In this document: one piece after another, positions 28,483 through 35,678 of the stretch
Position numbering within the stretch: the stretch's first letter is position 1
Layout: each line of letters starts with the position of its first letter
Source of the DNA: an uncultured Draconibacterium sp.
Lineage (GTDB): Bacteria > Bacteroidota > Bacteroidia > Bacteroidales > Prolixibacteraceae
Direction: 5' to 3'
NCBI RefSeq assembly: GCF_963674925.1
Contig: NZ_OY771647.1
Coordinates: forward strand, 2,433,501 to 2,497,500
Length of the DNA stretch: 64,000 bases
The notes under the pieces: generated by a model
What the model was told of the DNA's origin: nothing
Database searches by the model: none
What the model saw: the letters and a program-made list of their open reading frames with translations, nothing else
Position numbers and translations under genes: made by a program

Positions 28483-29673
28483 ATGAAACGTACAAAACAT
28501 CTGTTGCTGGTTTTTATAACTGCTTTGTTTGTGTGCCCAATACTTTCACAAGCGCAGCAGGCCAATGTTAATCTCGATTATAATCCACAAAAAGACACCG
28601 AAGGATTAATTCCCTTTAGTGCACCTTTAAATTCGCCTGAAGTGCACGACGACCATACGGTAACTTTTCGCTTAAAAGCACCTGAAGCCAAAGTGGTTAC
28701 AATTACGGATGGAACCATTCTTACGGCTCTTGGCAGAGGGCGTGAGCCACTTCCACTTGAAAAAGGTGAAGACGGAATTTGGTCGGTAACGGTGGGGCCT
28801 TTCGAACCCGATATGTATGCTTATCATTTTAACGTTGATGGCATGCAGATTTGTGACCCGAGCAACACAATTGCTGCTTTTACGGCCATGCCGCCTTACA
28901 GTCAGTTGATAGTGCACGGCGACGGCCCGGCGTATTACGATGCCAAAAACGTACCTCACGGAAATGTAACACGTCACATTTATCATTCGGATGTTACCAA
29001 TGGTGAACGCGAAATGTATGTGTACACACCACCGGGTTACGATGCTTCAAAAGAATATCCGGTACTTTACCTTGTGGGCGGTAGCGGCGAATTACCATCG
29101 AACTGGATTTACGACGGCCGCGCGAACCTCATTCTGGATAATTTACTGGCCGAGGGGAAAGCGAAACCGATGATTATCGCTATTCCAAACAACCAGGTAA
29201 TTCACCGGAACCATCCACAGCACGCAGAACTTACTTTCGATATTTTTGAAAAAGAACTGCGTAACCATGTTATTCCATTGGTTGATGCAAGTTACAGCAC
29301 CATTCAAAATCCAAAAGGACGCGCTATTTCCGGTTTGTCGATGGGTGGACGACACAGTATGTTTATTGGCTTCCGTTCGCTCGATTTATTTGCGAATTTT
29401 GGAATTTTAAGTGCCGGAGATGTAACCGCAGAAACTACGCTTTCACAATTTCTGAATGATCCGAAGGTAAACGACAAAGTAGATTACCTTTTTATCGGAC
29501 AGGGTACTGAAGAAGCCAAAGGATTTTTTAGCCGACGAGTTGATGGATTGTGTAAGGCACTTGACAATCACAACATCGAATACGATTATTATGTGGGCGG
29601 TAGTGGCGGTCATGTTTGGTCAACCTGGCGGCACTTACTGTATTACCGGTTTCTGCCAAATCTTTGGAAATAA
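28483..29673 (+). CDS. CE1-like esterase, array member 7 (most divergent)
   Basis: Secreted protein of 396 residues; the signal peptide ends at SQAQ. The E-set domain carries a different opening (NPQKDTEGLIPFSAPLNSPEV) and a longer turn (LTALGRGREPLPLEKGE). In the CE1 domain the oxyanion segment reads YPVLYLVGGSGELPSNW, so the HG pair of the other members is GG. Nucleophile S286 in GLSMGGRHS; the His motif is GGSGGHVW (H377). It is the last member of the array and the least similar to the others. After its stop comes a 141-base gap with a palindromic repeat, which may end the esterase transcript. Esterase activity is likely, but the substrate may differ. Confidence 0.88.
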   Translation: MKRTKHLLLVFITALFVCPILSQAQQANVNLDYNPQKDTEGLIPFSAPLNSPEVHDDHTVTFRLKAPEAKVVTITDGTILTALGRGREPLPLEKGEDGIWSVTVGPFEPDMYAYHFNVDGMQICDPSNTIAAFTAMPPYSQLIVHGDGPAYYDAKNVPHGNVTRHIYHSDVTNGEREMYVYTPPGYDASKEYPVLYLVGGSGELPSNWIYDGRANLILDNLLAEGKAKPMIIAIPNNQVIHRNHPQHAELTFDIFEKELRNHVIPLVDASYSTIQNPKGRAISGLSMGGRHSMFIGFRSLDLFANFGILSAGDVTAETTLSQFLNDPKVNDKVDYLFIGQGTEEAKGFFSRRVDGLCKALDNHNIEYDYYVGGSGGHVWSTWRHLLYYRFLPNLWK

Positions 29674-29724
29674 CAAACAAAAATAGTAAGCGTCAATGTA
29701 GTTTAGATTCATTGATAAAAGACC

Positions 29725-29769
29725 CTTCGACTTCGCTCAGGGTGACGGTCAGACTGAGCGTAGTCGAAG
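29725..29769. repeat. Interspersed-type inverted repeat (16-bp arms)
   Basis: Arm CTTCGACTTCGCTCAG at 29725-29740 and arm CTGAGCGTAGTCGAAG at 29754-29769 pair at 15 of 16 positions around a 13-base loop. This TTCGAC...GCTCAG palindrome type is known to me as a repeated intergenic element in many bacterial genomes, including Bacteroidota. It sits in the only sizeable gap between esterase array member 7 and the carboxylesterase gene. There is no T-run, so it may shape mRNA ends rather than act as a classical terminator. Confidence 0.75.
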
Positions 29770-29814
29770 TCTGATTGTACAAACTAAAAGACTGAAATTT
29801 AATAGCTATCAATA

Positions 29815-31380
29815 ATGAAAAAAACATTCTATTTAATTGCAATCGCAATCATCGTTATTATGAATGCTTGTTCTCAACTTCCGCCCGAGCAGGTAAAAGT
29901 TGAACAGGGAATTGTAGAAGGAACCATTGAGGATGGGCTTCGGGTTTTTAAAGGAGTGCCGTTTGCTGCGCCTCCGGTAGGCGATTTGCGCTGGAAAGCA
30001 CCGCAACCTGCTGAAAAGTGGGAAGGAGTAAAAGAAACCAAAGAATTTGGACCTTCACCAATGCAGGGAGGAAATCCTCCGGCTGGAAAAAGCGAAGACT
30101 GTCTGTACCTGAATATCTGGACTCCGGCAATGACGGCCGACGAAAAATTACCTGTTTTGGTTTGGATTTACGGCGGTGGTTTTAGTGGCGGAGCAACTTC
30201 GTATTACGATGGTGCTATACTGGCTAACGAGGGAGTAATTTTGGTAAGTGTTGCTTACCGTGTAAATCAATTTGGCTTTTTGGCGCACCCCGAACTGAGT
30301 GCTGAAAGCCCGAATCACGTTTCAGGAAACTACGGTATTCTCGACCAGATTGCGGGTTTACAATGGATACAGGATAATATTGCTGCTTTTGGTGGCGATC
30401 CTTCCAAGGTGACTATTTTTGGCGAATCGGCCGGAGGTATTTCTGTAAGTATGTTGTGTGCATCGCCTTTGGCAAAAGGTCTGTTTAGTGGCGCTATTTC
30501 GCAAAGTGGCGGTTCGTTTGGCCCAACCCGTCCTTCAACCATGCCGGGCGAAAATATGAAAACACTCGAAAAGGCAGAAGCTGATGGCGTGGAGTACATG
30601 CAAAATGCAGGTGTTTCCAGTCTGGCTGAACTTCGTGCTTTGGATGCCGACGAAGTGCCAAGTGGTTTTGGCATGGCCGGAGGATGGCCAGTTGTTGATG
30701 GTTATGTAATTCCCGACGATCAGTATAAACTTTACGAAGAAGGAAAATACAACGATGTGCCTGTGCTTATTGGGTACAATTCGGATGAGGGAGCAAGTTT
30801 CTCGCGCGAAAAAGAACCTGAACAATATTATGCCGGTGTAAGAGCACGATACGGTAAATTTGCCGACAAGCTGATTGAAGCTTATCCTGCGGGAGAAAAC
30901 ACGGTTCCTAAAACCGCACGCGACCTTTCACGCGATGCCGCTTTTGGCTGGCATACCTGGAGTTGGGCACGTTTGCAATCGGAAACCGGACAATCAGATG
31001 TGTATCTGTACTATTTCGATCAGCATCCCGATTATCCCGAAGATTCACCACGATACGGATATGGTTCGCCACACGGACAGGATGTAGCTTTTGTTTTTGG
31101 ACTGAATCCGGAAGATCAACATGAGAATGAGTCAGATTTGGCACTTTCGGAAGTAATGGTTGACTACTGGACCAACTTTGCAAAATATGGTAACCCAAAT
31201 GGTGAAGGAGTTCCTGAATGGCCGGTTTTCAGTAACGAAAATCCCGATGTGATGTACTTAAAAGGGGCAACCCCTTTTGTGGGAGAGGTTCCAAGCGCAG
31301 CGTCGTTAGAGGTGCTTAACGAGTATTTCGAATGGCGACGTTCGCCCGAAGGCAAAGAATGGGTAAATAGCCTTGAATAA
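29815..31380 (+). CDS. Type-B carboxylesterase lipoprotein
   Basis: Protein of 521 residues of the COesterase (alpha/beta hydrolase) family. The N-terminus ends in MNAC, a plausible lipobox with Cys at about residue 19. Typical motifs follow in order: FKGVPFAAPPVGDLRWKAPQ, EDCLYLNIWTP, the oxyanion loop YGGGFSGGA, nucleophile S205 in GESAGG, E325 in NSDEG and H420 in GSPHGQD. These enzymes hydrolyse carboxylic esters of many kinds. Here the neighbours suggest acyl or methyl esters on plant cell wall fragments, for instance hydroxycinnamates (inference). Its stop codon TAA overlaps the ATG of the next gene by one base (TAATG), so the two are translationally coupled. A 141-base gap with an inverted repeat separates it from the CE1 array. 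Confidence 0.93.
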   Translation: MKKTFYLIAIAIIVIMNACSQLPPEQVKVEQGIVEGTIEDGLRVFKGVPFAAPPVGDLRWKAPQPAEKWEGVKETKEFGPSPMQGGNPPAGKSEDCLYLNIWTPAMTADEKLPVLVWIYGGGFSGGATSYYDGAILANEGVILVSVAYRVNQFGFLAHPELSAESPNHVSGNYGILDQIAGLQWIQDNIAAFGGDPSKVTIFGESAGGISVSMLCASPLAKGLFSGAISQSGGSFGPTRPSTMPGENMKTLEKAEADGVEYMQNAGVSSLAELRALDADEVPSGFGMAGGWPVVDGYVIPDDQYKLYEEGKYNDVPVLIGYNSDEGASFSREKEPEQYYAGVRARYGKFADKLIEAYPAGENTVPKTARDLSRDAAFGWHTWSWARLQSETGQSDVYLYYFDQHPDYPEDSPRYGYGSPHGQDVAFVFGLNPEDQHENESDLALSEVMVDYWTNFAKYGNPNGEGVPEWPVFSNENPDVMYLKGATPFVGEVPSAASLEVLNEYFEWRRSPEGKEWVNSLE

Positions 31381-32456
31381 TGAAAAATTTAATACAAAGG
31401 TCATTGGTAAAATTATTGCCGGTGGCCTTACTTTTTCTATTGGTAACATCGTTTGGCAGCCTTTGGGCGCAGGAAGACATTGATGTTGGCGAAACCGGTT
31501 GGGCGGTTAAACGACCGGTAATGGCCTCGGCCTGTGCCAATGGTTGTCCCTGGGGAGAGCTGGGCGATTACGCACGAGATGCCATGGAACCGCTTGGGTA
31601 TTCTGTAATTCTTTGCCGCAATTGTAACCGCACTTACGGGCCGCGGTTGGTATCAGAAAACGATTATCCACCTCCGCTTGACGAGGTTAATTTGGAAGAC
31701 GGAGTAAATGTACGCGTTGATGCACCTGTTGATTTTGGTGTTACATCAAGTGCCATGCTAAGTGCTGCCTGTCACGGGAAGCTGGCGGGGAAAGGACCGT
31801 TTAAAAACCTGCGGCTGGTTGCCAAAATCGAGGATCCGTTCTACTTTCTGATTGCTGTAAAAAAGGATTCAGGAATTAAAAGTTTCGACCAAATAAAAAA
31901 ACAGCAAATGCCTGTGCGCATAATGGGAACCGATGGAAACATGAAGGCGGTTTTAGACTTTTATGGAATTAGTCCAGACGACATTAAAGCATGGGGTGGT
32001 AAATATGGCGTTTCGCTTGGCGAGGCGAAAGATGGTGATTTTGATATTATCTCTGGTTTCCTTGCCAGTCCGGCTATGAATCCTGAATCATCATACTGGA
32101 CAAGTATCAGTCAGAAATATGATTTGCATTTTCTGGAATTGCCCGATGAATTGCTTCAAACAATCGTTGACAAGAATGTTGATGCCGAGCTGGTGGATGC
32201 ACAACAGTGTTTGTTAAACGGACTCGATAGAAGGATAAAAACAGTTGGTCGTTCCGGCGAAGCTTTTTTTATTCGCGATGACGCCCCGGAGCAGGCTGCT
32301 TACGATTTGGCCAAAGCAATTGATGAAAATAGCGGTCAGTTGAAATGGTTTATCCGCATTTATACCTACGACCCAAATACCGTTTGGCAAAACTTTGGCG
32401 TTCCCTTGCATCCGGGCGCAGAAAGGTATTACAGAGAAGTTGGCTACCTCAAATAA
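31380..32456 (+). CDS. TAXI-type TRAP solute-binding protein homologue, no permease nearby
   Basis: Protein of 358 residues; the signal peptide ends at LWAQ. The fold and motifs match the TAXI/NMT1-like periplasmic binding proteins: GVTSSAMLSAACHGKLAG, LRLVAKIEDPFYFLIAVKKDSGI (ligand-binding lobe; KSFDQIKKQ follows), IMGTDGNMKAVLDFYGI, DGDFDIISGFL and the C-terminal PLHPGAERYYREVGYL. Unusual Cys pairs near the N-terminus (ACANGCPWGE and CRNCN) are not standard for TAXI proteins as I know them. TAXI proteins normally feed a TRAP membrane permease with small carboxylates; no such permease lies in this window. One-base overlap with the carboxylesterase gene suggests they share a substrate, perhaps capturing a released acid such as a hydroxycinnamate (inference only). 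Confidence 0.8.
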   Translation: MKNLIQRSLVKLLPVALLFLLVTSFGSLWAQEDIDVGETGWAVKRPVMASACANGCPWGELGDYARDAMEPLGYSVILCRNCNRTYGPRLVSENDYPPPLDEVNLEDGVNVRVDAPVDFGVTSSAMLSAACHGKLAGKGPFKNLRLVAKIEDPFYFLIAVKKDSGIKSFDQIKKQQMPVRIMGTDGNMKAVLDFYGISPDDIKAWGGKYGVSLGEAKDGDFDIISGFLASPAMNPESSYWTSISQKYDLHFLELPDELLQTIVDKNVDAELVDAQQCLLNGLDRRIKTVGRSGEAFFIRDDAPEQAAYDLAKAIDENSGQLKWFIRIYTYDPNTVWQNFGVPLHPGAERYYREVGYLK

Positions 32457-32497
32457 TTTAATAGTTCAATCATTATTTTAAGACAAAACATAGTATT

Positions 32498-33385
32498 ATG
32501 AAAAGAAAGTATCAACTGGTATTTACCATTATTTTTTCAGCATTAGCTTTTTTAGGAGCTAATGCACAAGAACCTGCTTCACGAATTGTTGAAGACGGGG
32601 GAACCGGCGAATACAAAGCCATTATGATTTCGGAGCCTTCGTTGGCCACACACACCGTTTTCAGGCCTCAGGATTTGAGCGCTTTTGGGAAGAAGGACAA
32701 ATTGCCCGTTATTGCCTGGGGAAACGGCGCTTGTGCCAACTCGCCATGGGAACATGTTAATTTTCTGAACGAAGTAGCATCGCACGGATTTTTGGTGATT
32801 GCCATTGGACCTATGCCTGCAGAAGGCGAACAAGGACGTGGCCGTTCGCAATCGTCGCAGTTAGCCGATGCCATTGATTGGGCCATCGCGCAAAACAGCG
32901 ACAAAAACAGTCCGTATTACAAAAAAGTAGATGTAGAAAATATTGCGGTAAGCGGAATGTCATGCGGTGGATTACAAACCCTTGAAATGGCACCCGATCC
33001 ACGTGTAACTACAGTGGTGGTTTGTAACAGTGGTGTTTTACCAACTCCAAACGGAGGAATGCCGGGAATGCCGGCTCTGGAAAAAGAAGATCTGAAAAAG
33101 TTACATACACCTACGCTCTACCTTTTGGGTGGCGAAACAGATATTGCTTACAATAACGGCATGGACGACTACAAACGCATCAACCATGTTCCTGTATTTG
33201 TGGCAAATTTAGATGTGGGCCATGGCGGAACATATCGTGAACCGCACGGAGGCGAATTTGCAAAAGTGGCAACGGCCTGGTACCAGTGGCAAATGAAAGA
33301 CGACAAGGACGCATCGAAAATGTTTGTTGGCGACGACTGCGGTTTGTGTAACGATGATGAATGGGAATTTGAATCGAAAAATTAG
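32498..33385 (+). CDS. Secreted alpha/beta hydrolase (dienelactone-hydrolase/cutinase-like fold)
   Basis: Protein of 295 residues; the signal peptide ends at ANAQ. Alpha/beta hydrolase core: LPVIAWGNGACANSPWEH (oxyanion region), HGFLVIAIGP, nucleophile S155 in SGMSCGG, acid Asp in GGETDIAYNNG and His in DVGHGGTY. The family is not an established CE class as far as I can tell; relatives are often annotated as chlorophyllase- or PET-hydrolase-like. The acidic C-terminal tail holds CGLCNDDEWEFE. It lies 41 bases after the TAXI gene and is the last gene before a hairpin terminator, so it closes the first transcription block. An ester substrate from plant cell wall is likely, but its identity is open. 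Confidence 0.85.
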   Translation: MKRKYQLVFTIIFSALAFLGANAQEPASRIVEDGGTGEYKAIMISEPSLATHTVFRPQDLSAFGKKDKLPVIAWGNGACANSPWEHVNFLNEVASHGFLVIAIGPMPAEGEQGRGRSQSSQLADAIDWAIAQNSDKNSPYYKKVDVENIAVSGMSCGGLQTLEMAPDPRVTTVVVCNSGVLPTPNGGMPGMPALEKEDLKKLHTPTLYLLGGETDIAYNNGMDDYKRINHVPVFVANLDVGHGGTYREPHGGEFAKVATAWYQWQMKDDKDASKMFVGDDCGLCNDDEWEFESKN

Positions 33386-33398
33386 AACTTAAACGGGG

Positions 33399-33464
33399 GC
33401 CTGAATGTAATACGAAACAGATTCGGAAGCGGTTTGTAGCGTATTACATTCTGAGGCTTTTTTT
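33399..33464 (+). terminator. Intrinsic terminator after the first enzyme block
   Basis: Arm GCCTGAATGTAATACG (33399-33414) pairs with CGTATTACATTCTGAGGC (33440-33457), with a two-base bulge, around a 25-base loop. Seven T residues follow at once. It lies 14 bases after the stop of the alpha/beta hydrolase gene. Confidence 0.85.
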
Positions 33465-33523
33465 ATTCAAAGATTTGATGAAAGTCTTGCTGGCTGGGGC
33501 TAATCGTAACGCGATTTTGGAAT

Positions 33524-33561
33524 AATATCTAAAATTAGAATTAGATTATCTAAAATAGAAT
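33524..33561 (+). promoter_or_regulatory. 21-bp-spaced direct repeats upstream of GH97
   Basis: AATATCTAAAATTAGAAT begins at 33524 and the near copy ATTATCTAAAATAGAAT begins at 33545, exactly 21 bases later, placing both on the same DNA face. A pair with the same spacing and a related core lies upstream of the GH43/xus operon (49042 and 49063). AraC-type output domains such as that of the HTCS encoded at 44958 bind direct repeats of this kind, so these may be its operators. This is inference; A/T-rich DNA makes chance similarity possible. Confidence 0.4.
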
Positions 33562-33696
33562 ATGGAATCATTGATTTAGGTTTAATTTAGTTTTTGAAAT
33601 AATCGTTTGATTCCGGATTCATTTTAAATGGAAAATGCAGGCGGTTGCAGAGAGAAATACAGATAACTAAATCAATTATTACTAATTCTTATTTAA

Positions 33697-35652
33697 ATGG
33701 TGAAGAATTATATTCTGGCAATATTTTTTGTTCTTATTATTGGCCCAGTATCAGCTCAACAAAATCAAATAACAAGTCCTGACGGGAAACTTGTTGTTTC
33801 AGTGAAAATTAATAATGGAGTACCTGTTTACAGCGTTGTGTTAAACAGTAAAATCTTTATCGATGAATCTCCACTTGGAATGGAAACCAATATTGGTGAT
33901 TTTACACAAGAACTTACCCTTTCCGAATCTGTTGAAACAAATCAAATAAAAGATTCTTACGAACTCCGAAACATAAAGCAAAGCAAGGTCGATTACACGG
34001 CTAACGAAGCTGTTTTTTCATTTCTGAAAAATGATAAAACAGTTTTTGTTGTTGTCTTTCAGGTAAGCAATAACAATATTGCTTTTCGCTATAAAGTGCA
34101 TCCGCAAAAAGAAACCCGGAGTTGTGTGGTAAACAGCGAAGCCACAGAATTTGTATTTCCCGAAGGAACAACAACCTTTTTGTGCCCGCAAATGAAACCT
34201 ATGACAGGTTTTGCCCGCACCGCTCCAAGCTACGAAACCGATTATACGCTCGACGATGAAATGGGAAAAAACGGATGGGGATTTGGATACACTTTCCCTT
34301 GTTTGTTTAAAGTGAATGATGCGGGTTGGGTACTGATTTCGGAAACTGGAGTTGACAGCCGTTATTGTGCCAGCCGCCTGGTTGGAAATGAAGACAAAAG
34401 CTACTCGATCGCATATCCTTTAAAAGAAGAAAACAACGGAAACGGTACAAACACGGCCGGTATTCCTTTGCCGGGATTTACTCCCTGGCGAACCATTACA
34501 GTTGGCGAAACACTGGCCCCGATTGTAGAAACCACCATTCCTTTCGATGTTGTGGAGCCACTTTACGAGGCCTCGCAAGAGTATAAATACGGAAGCGGCA
34601 GCTGGAGTTGGATCATAAAAATGGATGGTGCAACCACATTTGATGTTCAAAAAGAATACATTGATTTTAGCGCTGCAATGGGATTTGAAACCGTTTTGGT
34701 AGATGCCTTGTGGGATACGCAAATCGGACGTGAAAAAATTGAGGAGTTGGCAAAATATGCTGCCTCAAAAGATGTTGCCTTGTATTTATGGTACAATTCG
34801 AATGGTTACTGGAACGATGCTCCGCAAGGGCCGCGTGGAATCATGGATAATACCATTATCCGGCGCGAAGAAATGGCATGGATGCAAAGTATTGGAATTC
34901 GTGGTATCAAAGTTGATTTTTTTGGTGGCGACAAACAGGTAACAATGAAAGTCTACGAAGACATTTTATACGACGCCAACGATTATGGGCTGTTGGTTGT
35001 TTTTCATGGTTGTACCTTACCACGTGGCTGGGAACGTATGTTCCCGAACTTTGCCTCTGCCGAAGCAGTTCGTGCCAGCGAGAATCTGCATTTCGGACAG
35101 CACAGTTGCGACATCGAAGCTTTAAACGGTTGTTTGCATCCTTTCATCCGCAATGCCGTTGGTAGCATGGATTTTGGCGGAAGCGCCCTAAACGAGTTTT
35201 ACAATGCCAACAATACGCCGGGAAGAGGAACGAAACGAATGACTTCGGATGTTTATGCTTTGGCAACAGCTGTATTATTTCAAAGTGCAGTGCAACATTT
35301 TGCACTGGCGCCCAATAACCTTACTGATGCCCCTGAATGGGCCATTAATTTTTTGAAAGAAGTACCAACCACCTGGGACGAAGTACGTTTTATCGATGGT
35401 TACCCAGGAAAATATGTGGTGTTGGCGCGCAGACACGGCGATACCTGGTATGTGGCAGGTATTAACGCACAAAAAGAAACTCAGGAGTTAACGATAAAGC
35501 TACCAATGATAGCTGCCGGAAGTAATTATCGGATTTATAGTGACGATGCCGGATTAAAAGGAAAACTTGAAACAGAACGATTAGCTAAAAGTCAGGAAAT
35601 AAAGATTTCGATTCCTGGCAACGGAGGATTACTGATCGTGAACCAGAAATAG
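33697..35652 (+). CDS. GH97 retaining alpha-galactosidase-type glycosidase
   Basis: Protein of 651 residues; the signal peptide ends at VSAQ. Three-part GH97 layout: N-terminal beta-sandwich (about 22-275), TIM barrel, C-terminal beta domain. The retaining subgroup is indicated by D407 in GIKVDFFGGD (nucleophile) and E462 in ASENLHFG (acid/base). Their 55-residue spacing equals that of D415/E470 in the retaining BtGH97b of B. thetaiotaomicron, unlike the inverting SusB type. It should therefore cut alpha-galactosides. In complex xylans alpha-galactose occurs as a side-chain cap, which fits this locus (inference). It is the first gene of the second block, behind the terminator and direct repeats, and the GH67 gene follows within 30 bases. 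Confidence 0.92.
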   Translation: MVKNYILAIFFVLIIGPVSAQQNQITSPDGKLVVSVKINNGVPVYSVVLNSKIFIDESPLGMETNIGDFTQELTLSESVETNQIKDSYELRNIKQSKVDYTANEAVFSFLKNDKTVFVVVFQVSNNNIAFRYKVHPQKETRSCVVNSEATEFVFPEGTTTFLCPQMKPMTGFARTAPSYETDYTLDDEMGKNGWGFGYTFPCLFKVNDAGWVLISETGVDSRYCASRLVGNEDKSYSIAYPLKEENNGNGTNTAGIPLPGFTPWRTITVGETLAPIVETTIPFDVVEPLYEASQEYKYGSGSWSWIIKMDGATTFDVQKEYIDFSAAMGFETVLVDALWDTQIGREKIEELAKYAASKDVALYLWYNSNGYWNDAPQGPRGIMDNTIIRREEMAWMQSIGIRGIKVDFFGGDKQVTMKVYEDILYDANDYGLLVVFHGCTLPRGWERMFPNFASAEAVRASENLHFGQHSCDIEALNGCLHPFIRNAVGSMDFGGSALNEFYNANNTPGRGTKRMTSDVYALATAVLFQSAVQHFALAPNNLTDAPEWAINFLKEVPTTWDEVRFIDGYPGKYVVLARRHGDTWYVAGINAQKETQELTIKLPMIAAGSNYRIYSDDAGLKGKLETERLAKSQEIKISIPGNGGLLIVNQK

Positions 35653-35678
35653 AATTGACAAAAAGAAAATTAGAAAGA

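Larger units (their letters stand above)
33386..33696 (+). other. Intergenic region between the first and second enzyme blocks
   Basis: This 311-base stretch holds no convincing gene. It contains a hairpin terminator (33399-33464) and, downstream, a pair of 21-bp-spaced direct repeats (33524-33561) in very A/T-rich DNA before the GH97 start. I found no exact TAnnTTTG promoter element here. Confidence 0.8.

Noticed and set aside
21399..29673. The esterase array as a possible repeat expansion or assembly artefact
   Set aside because: Members differ clearly in catalytic domains, loops and lengths, and all frames are intact, so a collapsed or duplicated assembly is unlikely; only the N-terminal module of members 1 and 2 is nearly identical.
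33600..33609. TAATCGTTTG as a -7 promoter element upstream of GH97
   Set aside because: It has two extra bases between TA and TTTG compared with TAnnTTTG, and no TTG at the proper distance.
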